Part shown: positions 26,577-36,639 of the stretch, in pieces
How positions within the stretch are numbered: position 1 is the stretch's first letter
Layout: each line of letters opens with the position of its first letter
Source of the DNA: Sphingobacterium siyangense
GTDB taxonomy: Bacteria; Bacteroidota; Bacteroidia; Sphingobacteriales; Sphingobacteriaceae
Direction: 5' to 3'
Length of the DNA: 64,000 bases
Assembly: GCF_007830445.1 (NCBI RefSeq)
Contig: NZ_VLKR01000001.1
Location: 434,001 to 498,000 of the forward strand
Program-made: the position numbers and the translations under genes
Notes under the pieces: generated by a model
What the model was told of the DNA's origin: nothing
The model's database searches: none
The model's input: only the letters and a program-made list of their open reading frames with translations

Positions 26577-27584
26577 ATGAAAACAGCACTACAGATCGAT
26601 ATCGCACAAGTATTTGACCAGCCGATCAGTCCGAGAACTGATACGCTCAAGCCAAGCATAAGCATGTCCAATGCGGACTATCAACATTACGAAAACCAAC
26701 ATGGGCAAGCCTGCCTGCAGCTGTTTGATGGCATGCTCGGCTACATCAATATATTGGATCTGCATCTACCTGCGGATATTGTCATTCCGATGCAAGTCAC
26801 AGCGTCGGATATGCATATCTTTTATCTCTTTACAGAAGATCGTGCTATTCAGATCAGGGATGTCCAGAAGCGGATCAGTTACAGCATCTCTTGCAATCGC
26901 GGCCGCTACTTTTACTTAACCAGAAGTGACTATGAAATCCATGTTCCTGCCGGAAGGTATACCCTCATTAACTTTTATTTCCGCGGTAGCATTTTTCGCG
27001 ATGGCAATGAGCGTCCCTTCCAGTTTCTTCACCCCTTGATCCATGCCTATCGAAAACAAGATCCGAATTCGTGGTGCAGCATCGATTTCCGTGCTGGCAT
27101 CAGGACCATTTCATTGCTAAAAACCATTGCGTCAAAAATCAAGAAAGGCGACCTCGACAGTGAGGTCAATATCCTTTGGGGTATCAAGAAACTAATCCAG
27201 CTATCGAAGGAAAAGATCTTTGAAGAATATGACAGGATTTCGGAATCCCAAATCAAATCCAAAGAAGCCCATGCAGCTATTAAGCAGGCCGTATCCGAGC
27301 TTGGCCAGGATTTTAAACTGGACGATATTGCCTGGCAGCTCGGGATCAGTATGGACTATCTGCATCAGCTTATCCAACTTTATTATGGACAGAGTCCTCA
27401 AAAGCTGAAAATAGAATTCATGCTAGATCTCGCCAAGAAATATATTGTGGACGGTATGCCTACAAATGAAATCGCCTATGAACTGGGCTATGCCTCACCG
27501 AGCAGTTTTGCACGCTTTTTTAAAAAGAAAACGGGCATGACGGCTACGGAGTTTTTTAAGCGGTATAACCAAGACTATTTATAA
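26577..27584 (+). CDS. AraC-family transcriptional regulator
   Basis: 335 residues. The N-terminal half includes a weak cupin-like sensor (PADIVIPMQVTASDMHIFYL, VPAGRYTLINFYFRGSIF). The DNA-binding domain has FKLDDIAWQLGISMDYLHQL and MPTNEIAYELGYASPSSFAR, ending KKTGMTATEFFKRYN. It is upstream of an unknown 224-residue protein by 35 bp on the same strand, so the two may be linked. Confidence 0.92.
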   Translation: MKTALQIDIAQVFDQPISPRTDTLKPSISMSNADYQHYENQHGQACLQLFDGMLGYINILDLHLPADIVIPMQVTASDMHIFYLFTEDRAIQIRDVQKRISYSISCNRGRYFYLTRSDYEIHVPAGRYTLINFYFRGSIFRDGNERPFQFLHPLIHAYRKQDPNSWCSIDFRAGIRTISLLKTIASKIKKGDLDSEVNILWGIKKLIQLSKEKIFEEYDRISESQIKSKEAHAAIKQAVSELGQDFKLDDIAWQLGISMDYLHQLIQLYYGQSPQKLKIEFMLDLAKKYIVDGMPTNEIAYELGYASPSSFARFFKKKTGMTATEFFKRYNQDYL

Positions 27585-27619
27585 AATTTATTGTTAAATT
27601 AACCTAGTGACCTAAAAAC

Positions 27620-28294
27620 ATGAAAGAAATCATTCAAAAAATCGGAAAATTTTTCAGCGCGATCGGAAAACTTTTTATCGCTGAGCCAGCTGACAAAAGC
27701 AAGATTATTGCGAGAAAAGTCTGTGGAAAATATAGAGCCTGGAAATATGGCCCGCTACGTATTTGTATCGAGATGGCCGCCTCCTATTTCCCTGAAAATT
27801 ATCAACTTGATGAAGAGGTACTCAAGGCAGCAAATGCTGCTGGCAATATTTATTCTCCAAAGGCTATGCTTTATTACCTTTTGTCCCATGCAAGGAAGAT
27901 AGCAGCACCGCGGCAGCCATTGCCCATTAAAACGAGCTATAGCTATGTGGCATGGCAGATGATCAATCTATCAAAAGTGGATATCGTCACAACCCTCACC
28001 AAACACCCCCGTTTAATAGAAATTCGTGAGGAAACGCTGGAACTGTCTGCTGCGAAAGCCGAGATACTGATCTTGAGTAGCGGTGGTGATTATCTTGAAG
28101 TAAATCATCTTCTTTCGAAGATTGACCTGACACATAAATATGTAATTATCTGTTCTGTTTTTGAAGAAGTCTTTATACGCGATCATATTCTTTATCGAGT
28201 AGATCGGAAAATTAAGCCAAATTTTAAAAGCGAAAACGAATATCTGGCATTCATTGACGAGATTATCCAAGAAGCCACCACAATACACCTTTGA
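27620..28294 (+). CDS. Hypothetical protein
   Basis: 224 residues. Residues 1-20 are an amphipathic helix (MKEIIQKIGKFFSAIGKLFI), similar in style to the start of the small protein at 21857-22213. The rest is mixed alpha/beta without recognisable motifs (WQMINLSKVDIVTTLTKHPR). It has no signal peptide or convincing transmembrane segment. It follows the AraC gene closely and ends at a terminator. Function unknown. Confidence 0.6.
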   Translation: MKEIIQKIGKFFSAIGKLFIAEPADKSKIIARKVCGKYRAWKYGPLRICIEMAASYFPENYQLDEEVLKAANAAGNIYSPKAMLYYLLSHARKIAAPRQPLPIKTSYSYVAWQMINLSKVDIVTTLTKHPRLIEIREETLELSAAKAEILILSSGGDYLEVNHLLSKIDLTHKYVIICSVFEEVFIRDHILYRVDRKIKPNFKSENEYLAFIDEIIQEATTIHL

Positions 28295-28309
28295 AAATTT
28301 AACCGCAGC

Positions 28310-28333
28310 ATCCCCTCCCGAGGGGATTTTTTA
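28310..28333 (+). terminator. Intrinsic terminator
   Basis: ATCCCCT pairs with AGGGGAT around CCCG (28310-28327), followed by TTTTTATTG. It ends the AraC and 224-residue gene transcript. Confidence 0.88.
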
Positions 28334-28436
28334 TTGCCATACCCTATCATCACTTCAATCCGGTACATACTCGACTCCAGATTCGGCCAAGTCCGGCTGC
28401 TTTTTAGTACCGAACTTTGGTATAAGTTAACGACGA

Positions 28437-28880
28437 AAAAGTTAGTAGGATAAAAACGAAGAAACAATAAAAGCCCAGTGGGCAGGCCGCGCTAAGGATG
28501 CGCCGCTGCCAACAGACAAATGGATCAGGTAAAACAAAGTTTTATGAACAGAAAGTACCATATATTGAATAGGATGATAGCCCTTTTCCGTTGCATCGGA
28601 AAGCTATACTCGTCCCTGAGGACGCAGGTGCATCTGCTGTCTATGCCCAAGGCATTGGTCAGCAGGCTGGTCAAAGACCCGTTTCAACTGGACACTTTAC
28701 CGCATCGGATTGTCTTCGCCCAGAAGAGAGTTGTACAGCGAACGTTGCACAACCGTAAAGGGGCACTGTTCACGGAAATCCCGGATGGCCCTTAGGGGTC
28801 ATCTGGGAACAGGCAGGCTGCGTATCGGGATGCAAAGCTAGCCAGCGAGGTCTGCTAAAAGACACCCCACAACATAAAAT
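28437..28880. other. GC-richer gap with strong hairpins and no convincing gene
   Basis: A 440-bp stretch before DUF6520. CCCGGATGGCCC (28780-28791) pairs with GGGGTCATCTGGG (28795-28807) over 12 positions, two of them G-U. An earlier repeat pairs GGCAG with CTGCC around GCGC/GCGC (near 28481-28512). A 91-codon plus-strand frame at 28520-28795 has no family features. I read the stretch as a possible structured RNA or long 5' leader, not a protein gene. Confidence 0.4.
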
Positions 28881-28935
28881 TAATCAAAGTTTTTTGAGGC
28901 AACCTTTTTTTGATCGGATAAAAAAGACCACAAAA

Positions 28936-29325
28936 ATGAACAGCAAAAAGTTTATTAAAAAAGCTGCCATCGCCTTCGGGTCGGCATTGACTTTAGTACT
29001 AGGTATCGCATTCGCGGTAAATGCAATGGAAAAGAAAGTGGATAAGCAGTCTAATATTGAAACACAATCCACATTTGTTCCGGATCAATGGTTCCAGTAT
29101 ACTGGACCAAATTCCTCTGATCCTAATTATGAGGATGAAATAATGGATCCGGACAACTATACGCCAGTTACATCACCTTCCTGTAGCACTGGGGCACAAT
29201 TGTGTGAGGTGCATGGTGAAGATAATGGAAGTGGGAAACCTACTCAAGGAAGTTTAAATGAACTGGAAAACCAGATTCTAAAAAACGAGCCTCAAGACAC
29301 CAACAAAGTGCGTTTTCATAACTAA
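28936..29325 (+). CDS. DUF6520-family exported protein
   Basis: 129 residues from MNSKKFIKKAAIAFG; an upstream ATG would add 14 residues but this start gives a proper signal peptide (hydrophobic ALTLVLGIAFAVNA). A hallmark of DUF6520 is the short secreted protein with WFQYTGPNSSDPNYEDEIMD and two later cysteines (SPSCSTGAQLCEVHG). Such genes are frequent in Sphingobacteriaceae, often near SusC/SusD loci, as here. Function unknown. Confidence 0.8.
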   Translation: MNSKKFIKKAAIAFGSALTLVLGIAFAVNAMEKKVDKQSNIETQSTFVPDQWFQYTGPNSSDPNYEDEIMDPDNYTPVTSPSCSTGAQLCEVHGEDNGSGKPTQGSLNELENQILKNEPQDTNKVRFHN

Positions 29326-29338
29326 GTAGGTTAGGGAT

Positions 29339-29367
29339 AGTGGGACAATGATTTTCATTGTCCCACT
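29339..29367. terminator. Bidirectional terminator between DUF6520 and susD
   Basis: AGTGGGACAATGA (29339-29351) and TCATTGTCCCACT (29355-29367) form a 13-bp perfect stem with a 3-nt loop between two convergent genes. Confidence 0.8.
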
Positions 29368-29372
29368 TCCGA

Positions 29373-30707
29373 TTATGGATTTTGTTCGATGCCGCCCCGT
29401 TCAATGACCTGAAGCGGAATTTTATAAGCGAATTCCATCACACTCTTTCCCTGCATCGAAACGACTTCACCGTCAATTCTCCTTTTAAGATCAACTATCC
29501 TATTCTCAGCAGCAAATCGTCTTAAGTCCGTCCATCGCAGTCCTCTAAATACAAGTTCTCGCCGCCTTTCCAAAAGAATAAATTCCAGCAGAGATGCTTC
29601 GTTAACCGGCAATGTTGGTATCTCAGCATATCTATTTTTTAATAATTCCATTAAGGTTAATTTTGCATCGCTCAGTTGCCCGGCCCTACATTCAGCTTCT
29701 GCTTTATTCAATAACACTTCTCCTACCGTCAATCCCATAAATATACCCTGTCCAGAAGGGTTATAATTACCGGTAAACGCGTAGGTGCCATTGGCATTTT
29801 TCGTAAAAAACAATTCTTTTCTCCTATCCTCCTTGGCATAACTGTTATACAGCAGCGTATCCACGGTAGCCTTATCTTCCAATAAAACACTTGTAGGGAT
29901 CATCAAGGCATAAAAGATAATATCATCATTGTAGGCATCGAATGGACGGGCTCCTGTTTTTTTAATTTGATTATAATCAATTGTTTTTCCACCTGTCGCC
30001 AGCGCCCTATCTGCATATGCCAGTGATTTGTCATATTGCCCAAGTCCCAGATATATTCTGCTTAACAGCGCCAGAGCCGCTGTTTTATTAGGTCTTGTTG
30101 GGTATTCATATTTTTTATCCGATAAAAGCCCCAGAGCCTCTTCCAGGTCCTGTAATATCTGATTGTAGGTTTCGCCCAAACTTGACCGCTGTAATTTCTC
30201 ATTGATATCCGAATTGGTCTTAAGTACTATTCCCAAAGCATTTTCGCTGTTTTTGTTATAATATTTACAGAATACCTGTGCCAGTGAATAAAAAGAAAAG
30301 GCACGGTGATATAAAGCCATTCCTTTCAGCTCATTACGACTAAGACCATCCGGCAGATAATTTACCTTATCAAGATAATCCAACACCACATTAGCGTAAA
30401 AAATAGTGATGTAAGAATTACTCCAAAAGCTATTTTCTGTCGGCTCTTTTGACCAGAGGTAAGCTTCCCGATATTCTACCATTGAAATGGCTTTAAAATT
30501 TGCATCTGTCAGGTAATAATTGTCGGAAGCGACCTCCAGAAGCCCGGGATTTCTGAACGAATGATTGTCCAAAATGGCTGTCAGTTCAATGTTGCTATTC
30601 GGTGTATTAAGCTTGGAATCGGGCTTTTCTTCCAAAAACTTTTTGCATGAAGTGATACACAAATAACAAGCAGCATATAATATCCATTTATAATACGTAG
30701 TTTTCAT
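29373..30707 (-). CDS. SusD/RagB-family outer-membrane nutrient-binding lipoprotein
   Basis: 444 residues. The lipobox is LCITSCKKF (acylated Cys near 20), followed by LEEKPDSKLNTPNS. Helical repeats of SusD occur (ALLSRIYLGLGQYDKSLAYA), and the conserved C-terminal ERRRELVFRGLRWTDLRRFA, with the expected RW, is clear. SusD sits as a lid over its SusC partner and binds oligosaccharide or peptide. It is coded 4 bp after SusC. No glycoside hydrolase is in the neighbourhood, so the nutrient is open; the length is shorter than usual. Confidence 0.93.
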   Translation of the reverse strand: MKTTYYKWILYAACYLCITSCKKFLEEKPDSKLNTPNSNIELTAILDNHSFRNPGLLEVASDNYYLTDANFKAISMVEYREAYLWSKEPTENSFWSNSYITIFYANVVLDYLDKVNYLPDGLSRNELKGMALYHRAFSFYSLAQVFCKYYNKNSENALGIVLKTNSDINEKLQRSSLGETYNQILQDLEEALGLLSDKKYEYPTRPNKTAALALLSRIYLGLGQYDKSLAYADRALATGGKTIDYNQIKKTGARPFDAYNDDIIFYALMIPTSVLLEDKATVDTLLYNSYAKEDRRKELFFTKNANGTYAFTGNYNPSGQGIFMGLTVGEVLLNKAEAECRAGQLSDAKLTLMELLKNRYAEIPTLPVNEASLLEFILLERRRELVFRGLRWTDLRRFAAENRIVDLKRRIDGEVVSMQGKSVMEFAYKIPLQVIERGGIEQNP

Positions 30708-30710
30708 TTC

Positions 30711-33700
30711 TTAAAATTTTAAATTAAATCCAAAAGTGTACTGTTTGGGAACCGGAATTGTATTTGGATAACTCGGATCAAGGCCTTTATCATTCTTGCG
30801 CCAGATTACTCCGAGATTACTTATGTAAATAAAGAAGCTTAATTGACTGATGTGCAAGGGACTAATCTCACCCATTCGATACTGAAGTTTAATATCCTGC
30901 AATCTGATATGATCAGCCGGTTCGACCAGCACTTCACTATTACCATAAAATCCGTCTGCCTTGTTCAATGGATAAGTCATTGCAGGTATATTGGTCGACT
31001 TTTCATCGCCCGGCTTCTGCCACCTACTGTAAAAGTCAGGATGACCATCCCCCCTGCTGTAAAGATCTGAATAGCTTATGGAAGGCCTTCTGAAAAAATA
31101 TTTAAACTGATACAGCAAAGAAAAGGACAGATTAAATTTTTTGTAATCAAAAAAGCTGTTTACAGTACCGTAGATCAGTGGCCGTTTAGACCCGTGCAAC
31201 TTCAAATCTTCAATAGGAGCCTGTTTACCCGCCATCTTTGAATAATCTTTTGACACTTCGCCATTAAAATATCCCATCGGTTCACCTGTCTGCGGGTCAA
31301 GCCCCGCGAACTTATAACTGTACATGGCGTAGGGCATCACATCTTTATAGGCTATAAAAGAACTGGACACCAAAGAAGAAGCTCCCGGATAATCAACAAA
31401 AGTCTTTTTTACCCAATTGTTATTGTAGGTGAAGATAAAATCAGTCCGCCATTTAAATCGTTTATTGAAGTTAATTGACGATAAACGAACATCAACACCC
31501 CTGCCGTCTACATCTGCCACATTCATAAGCTGACTGATCAAACCTACCGTCGGATCCAACGGATATAGGTGGATCAGATCAAATGACTTTTTCCAGTACA
31601 TATCCACACTTCCTGAAATACGGCTATTGAATAGGGAATAATCAAGTCCGAGGTTAAATGTTTTTATTTTTTCCCAACGTAAAGAAGGGTTGGGAGCAAC
31701 AAGTACCTGCGCTGATGGCCAACTGATGCCATATAAAGCGTTAAGTGTGCTGTATTGAATTGTTGTATTTCCCGAACGTGAGGGATCAATATTTCCGCTA
31801 AAACCATATGTAGCCCGGAATTTCAGTTCATTGACAGGAATAGATTCCATAAACCGTTCCTTCTTGATATTCCAGCTCAATCCAGCCGACCAGAGCGGAT
31901 TCCATTTATCATTTGTATTTACACCAAAAACATTGGAAGCATCTTTTCTGAAACTGCCACTTACCGTATAGCGGTTCAATAAAGTATAAGATCCATTTCC
32001 AAATAATGATACGTATCTATTGTTTGTCTGGCTCTTGGTTATAAAAGAAGGTATCTGTGCATTGGATGCGAGATTATTGTAAGTAGGATACCTATTCATA
32101 TAATCAATTTGGGTACTATAGATTAGCTTCTCCCCATCATAACCATACATTCCATCCGTAAACGCCTTAACGGCTTTCGCGCTGACTTCTGACCCCAGTA
32201 TTACGTTCACCCTATGATCAGGATGATTGTTCCATTTAAAATCTACCTGAAAACGACCAAAATGTGAAACGGCATTATTGCTTCCGAATTCAAGTATCCC
32301 CCCAACAGGTATCGGTCTATTGACCACTCCATTTGTGCCGACATTGGTATATAGATTGACCATTCCTCTTGATCTTATGGAGTACTGGTCGAAAACCGTC
32401 TCATCATCGTTCTTTTGTATTTCGTTTCTATACCTAAAACTCAGTCCAAACAGTTTGTTGATCTGATAATTTAGCGACGCACTGGTCAATAAGCTGTTCA
32501 GCACAGCATTGCCCTTATTGTGCTGTAATTCTTCCAAGGGCTTATATGTCCAGTCCAGCAGATTAGGATCAGCTAAACTTTCGATATAGCCAATGCTATA
32601 ATTATAGGGTATTGAAAGAAACTGGCCGTCTGCAGTTGCCAATGAAGAATATGGATACCTGCTCCCGGAATTGTCATAATAGCTGAGCAGCTGCGTCTGC
32701 CTGCTTTCTAATCTAGCATACATCATATCAAGCTCCGCCTCTAGTTTTCGCGTCAGCTTGAGTTTATTATAAGCCTTCAGCGTAAACCTATTATTATCTG
32801 AGGAGACCTGAGTACCTTTTGAGCGGTCATACCCTGTTGATATACGAAAACTATTCCTGTCACCGCCGCCACTCACTGAAAAAGAATATTGGCTACTGAT
32901 TGCAGGCCGATAAAGATATTTCAATAGATCATTTCTAATATCCGTCTGACCATAAGTATCCAAGAGATCATTCAATTCCTCTTCGGTTAGCAATCCTTTT
33001 TTCTTTTTCTCCATGGCCTCAATCGCCATCGGAAGGATGGGTTTGGATCTTGAATTTATATTCGAATTGTAATAGCCTTTATTGTATAATTCCAGCTGCA
33101 CCGCAATCAGGTCAGCATTCGCAATAGCCTGTCTTTTAAAAAGATCAGGTTTTTGGATGACTGCGGTATTTTGACTCGCCTCTACCACCAGCGATGAGTT
33201 TTGTTTACCTCGTTTTGTGGTAATAACAATAACACCATTGCCCGCCTGTGCTCCCCAAATGGAGCTGGCGGCGGCATCCTTTAAGACAGTGATATTTTCC
33301 ACATCATTCGGATTAATGGCATTTATATCACCACTATAGGGAAAATTATCGACAATGATCAGGGGGTAATTGGCCCCTCGGATTGAGCTAACCCCATGTA
33401 TGTTGAGTGACTCGTTTGCAAATTTCCCTGTATTGTTAAAATTAGCATTTGCATTATCCGAATACATACCAGAGACCATGCTCTTGACACGTGTCAAAAT
33501 ATTAGGTGCGGGAGAACGATTGATATAAAGTGAATCTATTTTCTCGAACGATCCAGTAGCACGTTCTTTTGGAATATACTGAAAACCTGTAGAGAATACA
33601 GCCTCCTGCAATCGGATCGAATTACGTTCCAGTACGATCAGGATATTCAGGTCATTCGACCTGACAACATACGATTTGGGGACGTAGGATATATGCGAAA

Positions 33701-33926
33701 ATTTGAGGGTATCGCCGACCGAAAGACTGTTTATATTGAAGGTACCATTGTTCTGAACCTTAAAGTTGCCCTTTCCTACCGAAATAATATTGACATCTGA
33801 AAGCGCCTTTCCTTCTTGGTTCTGCACACGGCCTTTTAGCATGACAGGATTCTGCGCAAACACTTCAAGCCGCAACATAAAACAAGTTGCGACCAATAAT
33901 ATATAATAGTTCAACTGTTTCATCAC
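30711..33926 (-). CDS. SusC/RagA-family TonB-linked outer-membrane transporter
   Basis: 1071 residues. A signal peptide is followed by a carboxypeptidase-regulatory-like domain (MLKGRVQNQEGKALSDVNI) and an unusual linker in place of a clear TonB box. The plug domain has LIIVDNFPYSGDINAINPND, VENITVLKDAAASSIWGAQA and GNGVIVITTKRGK, the classic SusC signature. A large C-terminal beta-barrel ends KQYTFGFNLKF. It takes up a substrate bound by SusD. Its start overlaps the upstream thioredoxin-like gene by 4 bp. Confidence 0.94.
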   Translation of the reverse strand: MMKQLNYYILLVATCFMLRLEVFAQNPVMLKGRVQNQEGKALSDVNIISVGKGNFKVQNNGTFNINSLSVGDTLKFSHISYVPKSYVVRSNDLNILIVLERNSIRLQEAVFSTGFQYIPKERATGSFEKIDSLYINRSPAPNILTRVKSMVSGMYSDNANANFNNTGKFANESLNIHGVSSIRGANYPLIIVDNFPYSGDINAINPNDVENITVLKDAAASSIWGAQAGNGVIVITTKRGKQNSSLVVEASQNTAVIQKPDLFKRQAIANADLIAVQLELYNKGYYNSNINSRSKPILPMAIEAMEKKKKGLLTEEELNDLLDTYGQTDIRNDLLKYLYRPAISSQYSFSVSGGGDRNSFRISTGYDRSKGTQVSSDNNRFTLKAYNKLKLTRKLEAELDMMYARLESRQTQLLSYYDNSGSRYPYSSLATADGQFLSIPYNYSIGYIESLADPNLLDWTYKPLEELQHNKGNAVLNSLLTSASLNYQINKLFGLSFRYRNEIQKNDDETVFDQYSIRSRGMVNLYTNVGTNGVVNRPIPVGGILEFGSNNAVSHFGRFQVDFKWNNHPDHRVNVILGSEVSAKAVKAFTDGMYGYDGEKLIYSTQIDYMNRYPTYNNLASNAQIPSFITKSQTNNRYVSLFGNGSYTLLNRYTVSGSFRKDASNVFGVNTNDKWNPLWSAGLSWNIKKERFMESIPVNELKFRATYGFSGNIDPSRSGNTTIQYSTLNALYGISWPSAQVLVAPNPSLRWEKIKTFNLGLDYSLFNSRISGSVDMYWKKSFDLIHLYPLDPTVGLISQLMNVADVDGRGVDVRLSSINFNKRFKWRTDFIFTYNNNWVKKTFVDYPGASSLVSSSFIAYKDVMPYAMYSYKFAGLDPQTGEPMGYFNGEVSKDYSKMAGKQAPIEDLKLHGSKRPLIYGTVNSFFDYKKFNLSFSLLYQFKYFFRRPSISYSDLYSRGDGHPDFYSRWQKPGDEKSTNIPAMTYPLNKADGFYGNSEVLVEPADHIRLQDIKLQYRMGEISPLHISQLSFFIYISNLGVIWRKNDKGLDPSYPNTIPVPKQYTFGFNLKF

Positions 33927-35233
33927 TGTATAATTAAGAAGTTTACAATTCTTTTGTCTTTTTCGGCAATTAGACCGTTTTCTTTTAAGAAATTACAGAG
34001 CTTGTCCTTCGTCTCAAAGTCCTTCACTGAATAATTGGGAATAAGAACTTCACCTTTTATTGAATCAATAATCTGCCAATTAGGCCTACTCAGGCGAAGA
34101 TCTTTGATCAGATTTTTTAGCGATTTAAATTCCCTGCCCGATTTAGGTTTTATGGATGTCCTCCCCTTGCCTGCTTTTACAACAATACATTCAACTAGTG
34201 AATCCCTTACACTGACATTTAAGCCCAGACAGGTGTTCAAGAGATCAGCCATATTGATCCTGCCTATGGATTTTGATTCGAAGCAGATCAGGTTTTTTTT
34301 CTCCCAGTATGCTATACCCTCGCCTTTAGAAAGATAATATTCGAATCTTTCCGGATCAGAAACATTCCAGATGATCTGATTAGCGGCAAATTTGTAGCGG
34401 TCTGCATAGGCCAATCTATATAAGCTCAGAATTGATCTATTTCGATAAGAAATAATCTCGTAGGGACCGACCTTAGATTTTTCAAAAGGGCTTATATCTT
34501 TTACATGGTCGGTTATAATTGCATAGCCCAATAGACTGTCATGGGTAGATCGAACCTTTCGATTAAGCTCCATATCCACTATAAATCGATGGAAGTTCGG
34601 CTGGAGTTCAGGTTTGAGTTCCGCATGCAATACACCTTTTGTGGCGAAGGTAAGCAGGTCATCTTTCGTGATTTCCTTGCTTCCCGTGAGACCAACGACG
34701 ACGCCCTCTTTATTTATCCATACCAGATGAGGTATACTTTCATGCGGGAAATAACTTTTCAATCTGCTGTCAGCTATAATGCTTCTCAGACCAGTACCTT
34801 TTAATAGATCATTCCTCTTAAAAAAGGACAAAATGGACTTTTCCGTCTGTTCTGAGACTGCAACAAGGCCTATATCCAAACCTCTGCTGAAATCAGAAAG
34901 TTTGGCTAGCCCGGTTAAACAAGGAGCACATCCCGTATTCCAAAAGTCTAACACGAGTGGCTTTGCTTTAAATTCGTTAAGTGAGACTTTCTGTATATTA
35001 TTTAATCGTTCATTAAAAAAGAAAAACTCACTGTTCCATAACTCTTCGGGAATTCTGTCACCAATCTCCAGCGGAGTTGGCCCATCGGCCCCGCTGTTCT
35101 TGCGGGGCGTCTGAGCTGATAAACTAAACATAGAAACTAAGAGGAAAACGATTACAAGTAATGTAATCTGTATAATTGGAATATTGACTACCTTATCCAA
35201 TAAGGCAGTGAATAGATTAGATCTTTTTATCAT
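33923..35233 (-). CDS. TlpA-like thioredoxin-fold protein, membrane anchored
   Basis: 436 residues. A hydrophobic segment at 20-40 (ITLLVIVFLLVSMFSLSAQT) is a signal or anchor. A thioredoxin-like fold follows with the redox pair Cys102 and Cys105 in FWNTGCAPCLTGLAKLS, typical of TlpA/ResA periplasmic reductases. The C-terminal half is an extra, unidentified domain. Co-transcription with SusC is supported by the 4-bp overlap; TlpA plus SusC/SusD arrangements recur in Bacteroidota. A periplasmic disulfide role in maturation of an imported peptide or protein is an inference. Confidence 0.85.
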   Translation of the reverse strand: MIKRSNLFTALLDKVVNIPIIQITLLVIVFLLVSMFSLSAQTPRKNSGADGPTPLEIGDRIPEELWNSEFFFFNERLNNIQKVSLNEFKAKPLVLDFWNTGCAPCLTGLAKLSDFSRGLDIGLVAVSEQTEKSILSFFKRNDLLKGTGLRSIIADSRLKSYFPHESIPHLVWINKEGVVVGLTGSKEITKDDLLTFATKGVLHAELKPELQPNFHRFIVDMELNRKVRSTHDSLLGYAIITDHVKDISPFEKSKVGPYEIISYRNRSILSLYRLAYADRYKFAANQIIWNVSDPERFEYYLSKGEGIAYWEKKNLICFESKSIGRINMADLLNTCLGLNVSVRDSLVECIVVKAGKGRTSIKPKSGREFKSLKNLIKDLRLSRPNWQIIDSIKGEVLIPNYSVKDFETKDKLCNFLKENGLIAEKDKRIVNFLIIQ

Positions 35234-35251
35234 CTGCTTGTGGATTAAGTA

Positions 35252-35626
35252 TTATTCAGCAATTCGGTTAAAGAAACTGTGGATCCTTTGTTTGGCTTCC
35301 AGATCGGCCGTAATGACGTCGGCAGGTTCCGCAAAGGCAAATGGCAGCACATCAATGCCGATCTTGCGAAAGTGCACCAGGAAATAAGCCATCAGCACAC
35401 GGCACACTTTCATCAAAAAGGTATGCATCTGCTTTACGTCGGCAACATCTTCCTGTACGGTCCCCTTTCTATAGTTTTCAAAGAGTACCCACAGGATTTC
35501 CTGTAATTCGGTAATGGTATGTTGGGACCAGAAGTCCATAATGGTATGTAATGGATCGTATCCATTGTCGTATATTTCATAACATGCTAGCTCAAAGGGT
35601 AGCATATTGTTTGATTTTTGATTCAT
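35252..35626 (-). CDS. Hypothetical protein
   Basis: 124 residues, soluble, helical, with conserved-looking aromatic and His residues (HTIMDFWSQHTITELQEILW). I do not recognise a family. It lies 18 bp upstream of the thioredoxin-like gene on the same strand and might be the first gene of that transcript. No signal peptide is present. Confidence 0.6.
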   Translation of the reverse strand: MNQKSNNMLPFELACYEIYDNGYDPLHTIMDFWSQHTITELQEILWVLFENYRKGTVQEDVADVKQMHTFLMKVCRVLMAYFLVHFRKIGIDVLPFAFAEPADVITADLEAKQRIHSFFNRIAE

Positions 35627-36639
35627 AATTTAGTTTCATCAAATATGACAAACCCGAGGTGCTACCGGAAAATTAGGCCAAAGCATCCCCCTTCGCGATT
35701 TTTTCGCGTTAAAAAGGCTTGTCACTGCACAGATCAAATGCCACCTATGCGAAATGGACAAATAAGATTAAAAGTCCGAAAAGCGCCGAAATACAATTTC
35801 AAGGCATACATAGGGTTAATTATGGCGCTCCCTGCCGGAAAGAAGTAAATACCGACCTACAACACTATTGGATTGCAATAAAAACTACAGGTGAAAAGTT
35901 TGGACTGAATGAAAATTTGCTTAATTTTAAAGTGCGAATTTTAAATGAAGCTGTATCACTGGCCAATATTACCTTTTAATGCAATCATATAAATGTATAG
36001 GTCGGTGACAGGCGTAAAAAGAGGGAAATTAGACTGAACTGCGTTCAGCTGTCTTTTCATTTTAAGGAAAGTCAACACCTCCCCTATTTATTGCTCTTTT
36101 ACAGCCTGTTTTATTTATTGTGACCTATTCAGGCGCACGAAAAATGTTCTTTAAAAGTGATTTGCGGGAATACCTCAACAAGCGATCTCTGATCGGTGGC
36201 GGGTAATGAAAGGTGTTTGTACTGTTCGTTCTCATAATCTTTTTTGGTTTTTATGTGAACGAGCTCCAAAAATTAACTAAGGAATGAAACCTTGCCTTTC
36301 GCCACTCTTTCGCTAAAGCCCGGAGGCATTAGCTAGGCCTTAAGTAAACTTAAGGTGGTACCCGGAAGCGGCTACTCAGCAAGGCTCATCCCCGCGCGTA
36401 TGCAAAGATACAATATTCGCAGGTAATGAGCTAACCTTACCGCCTCCTTCCCAGGTACCAAGTGGAAAGTTGGAGACTCGTCAATAATATCAAAGTGCTC
36501 AAAACACTTAATATTTTCAAAGTTAACTCGATGCCCTTTATGAAAGGCATCAATAAAATAAGACAGACAAGTAAAACTTAGCTATCACTAAGCAAATATA
36601 ATCACTTAGTTATTGCTATGCAAATAATTTTATGAAATT
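35627..36639. other. Long gap with leftward promoter and IR before the XRE gene
   Basis: About 1 kb without a confident gene. Overlapping frames at 35645-35979 are protein-like in part but lack context. On minus a -7 box TATCTTTG lies at 36403-36410, followed by a 7-bp hairpin CCTTAAG/CTTAAGG (36339-36356) and a 36-codon frame from MRTNSTNTFHYPPP. ACTAAG (36587-36592) and CTTAGT (36605-36610) form a spaced inverted repeat that could be the XRE protein's operator. The stretch probably marks the edge of the accessory block. Confidence 0.4.

Noticed and set aside
28520..28795. 91-codon ORF before DUF6520
   Set aside because: No family features, biased composition, and the region holds strong hairpins; kept as a gap entry.
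35645..35979. Overlapping plus-strand ORFs after the 124-residue gene
   Set aside because: Two frames compete, neither has a family pattern or a good start; mentioned only within the gap.
36260..36480. tRNA, tmRNA or RNase P RNA
   Set aside because: A promoter-like box and a short hairpin are present, but none of the conserved landmarks of these RNAs.
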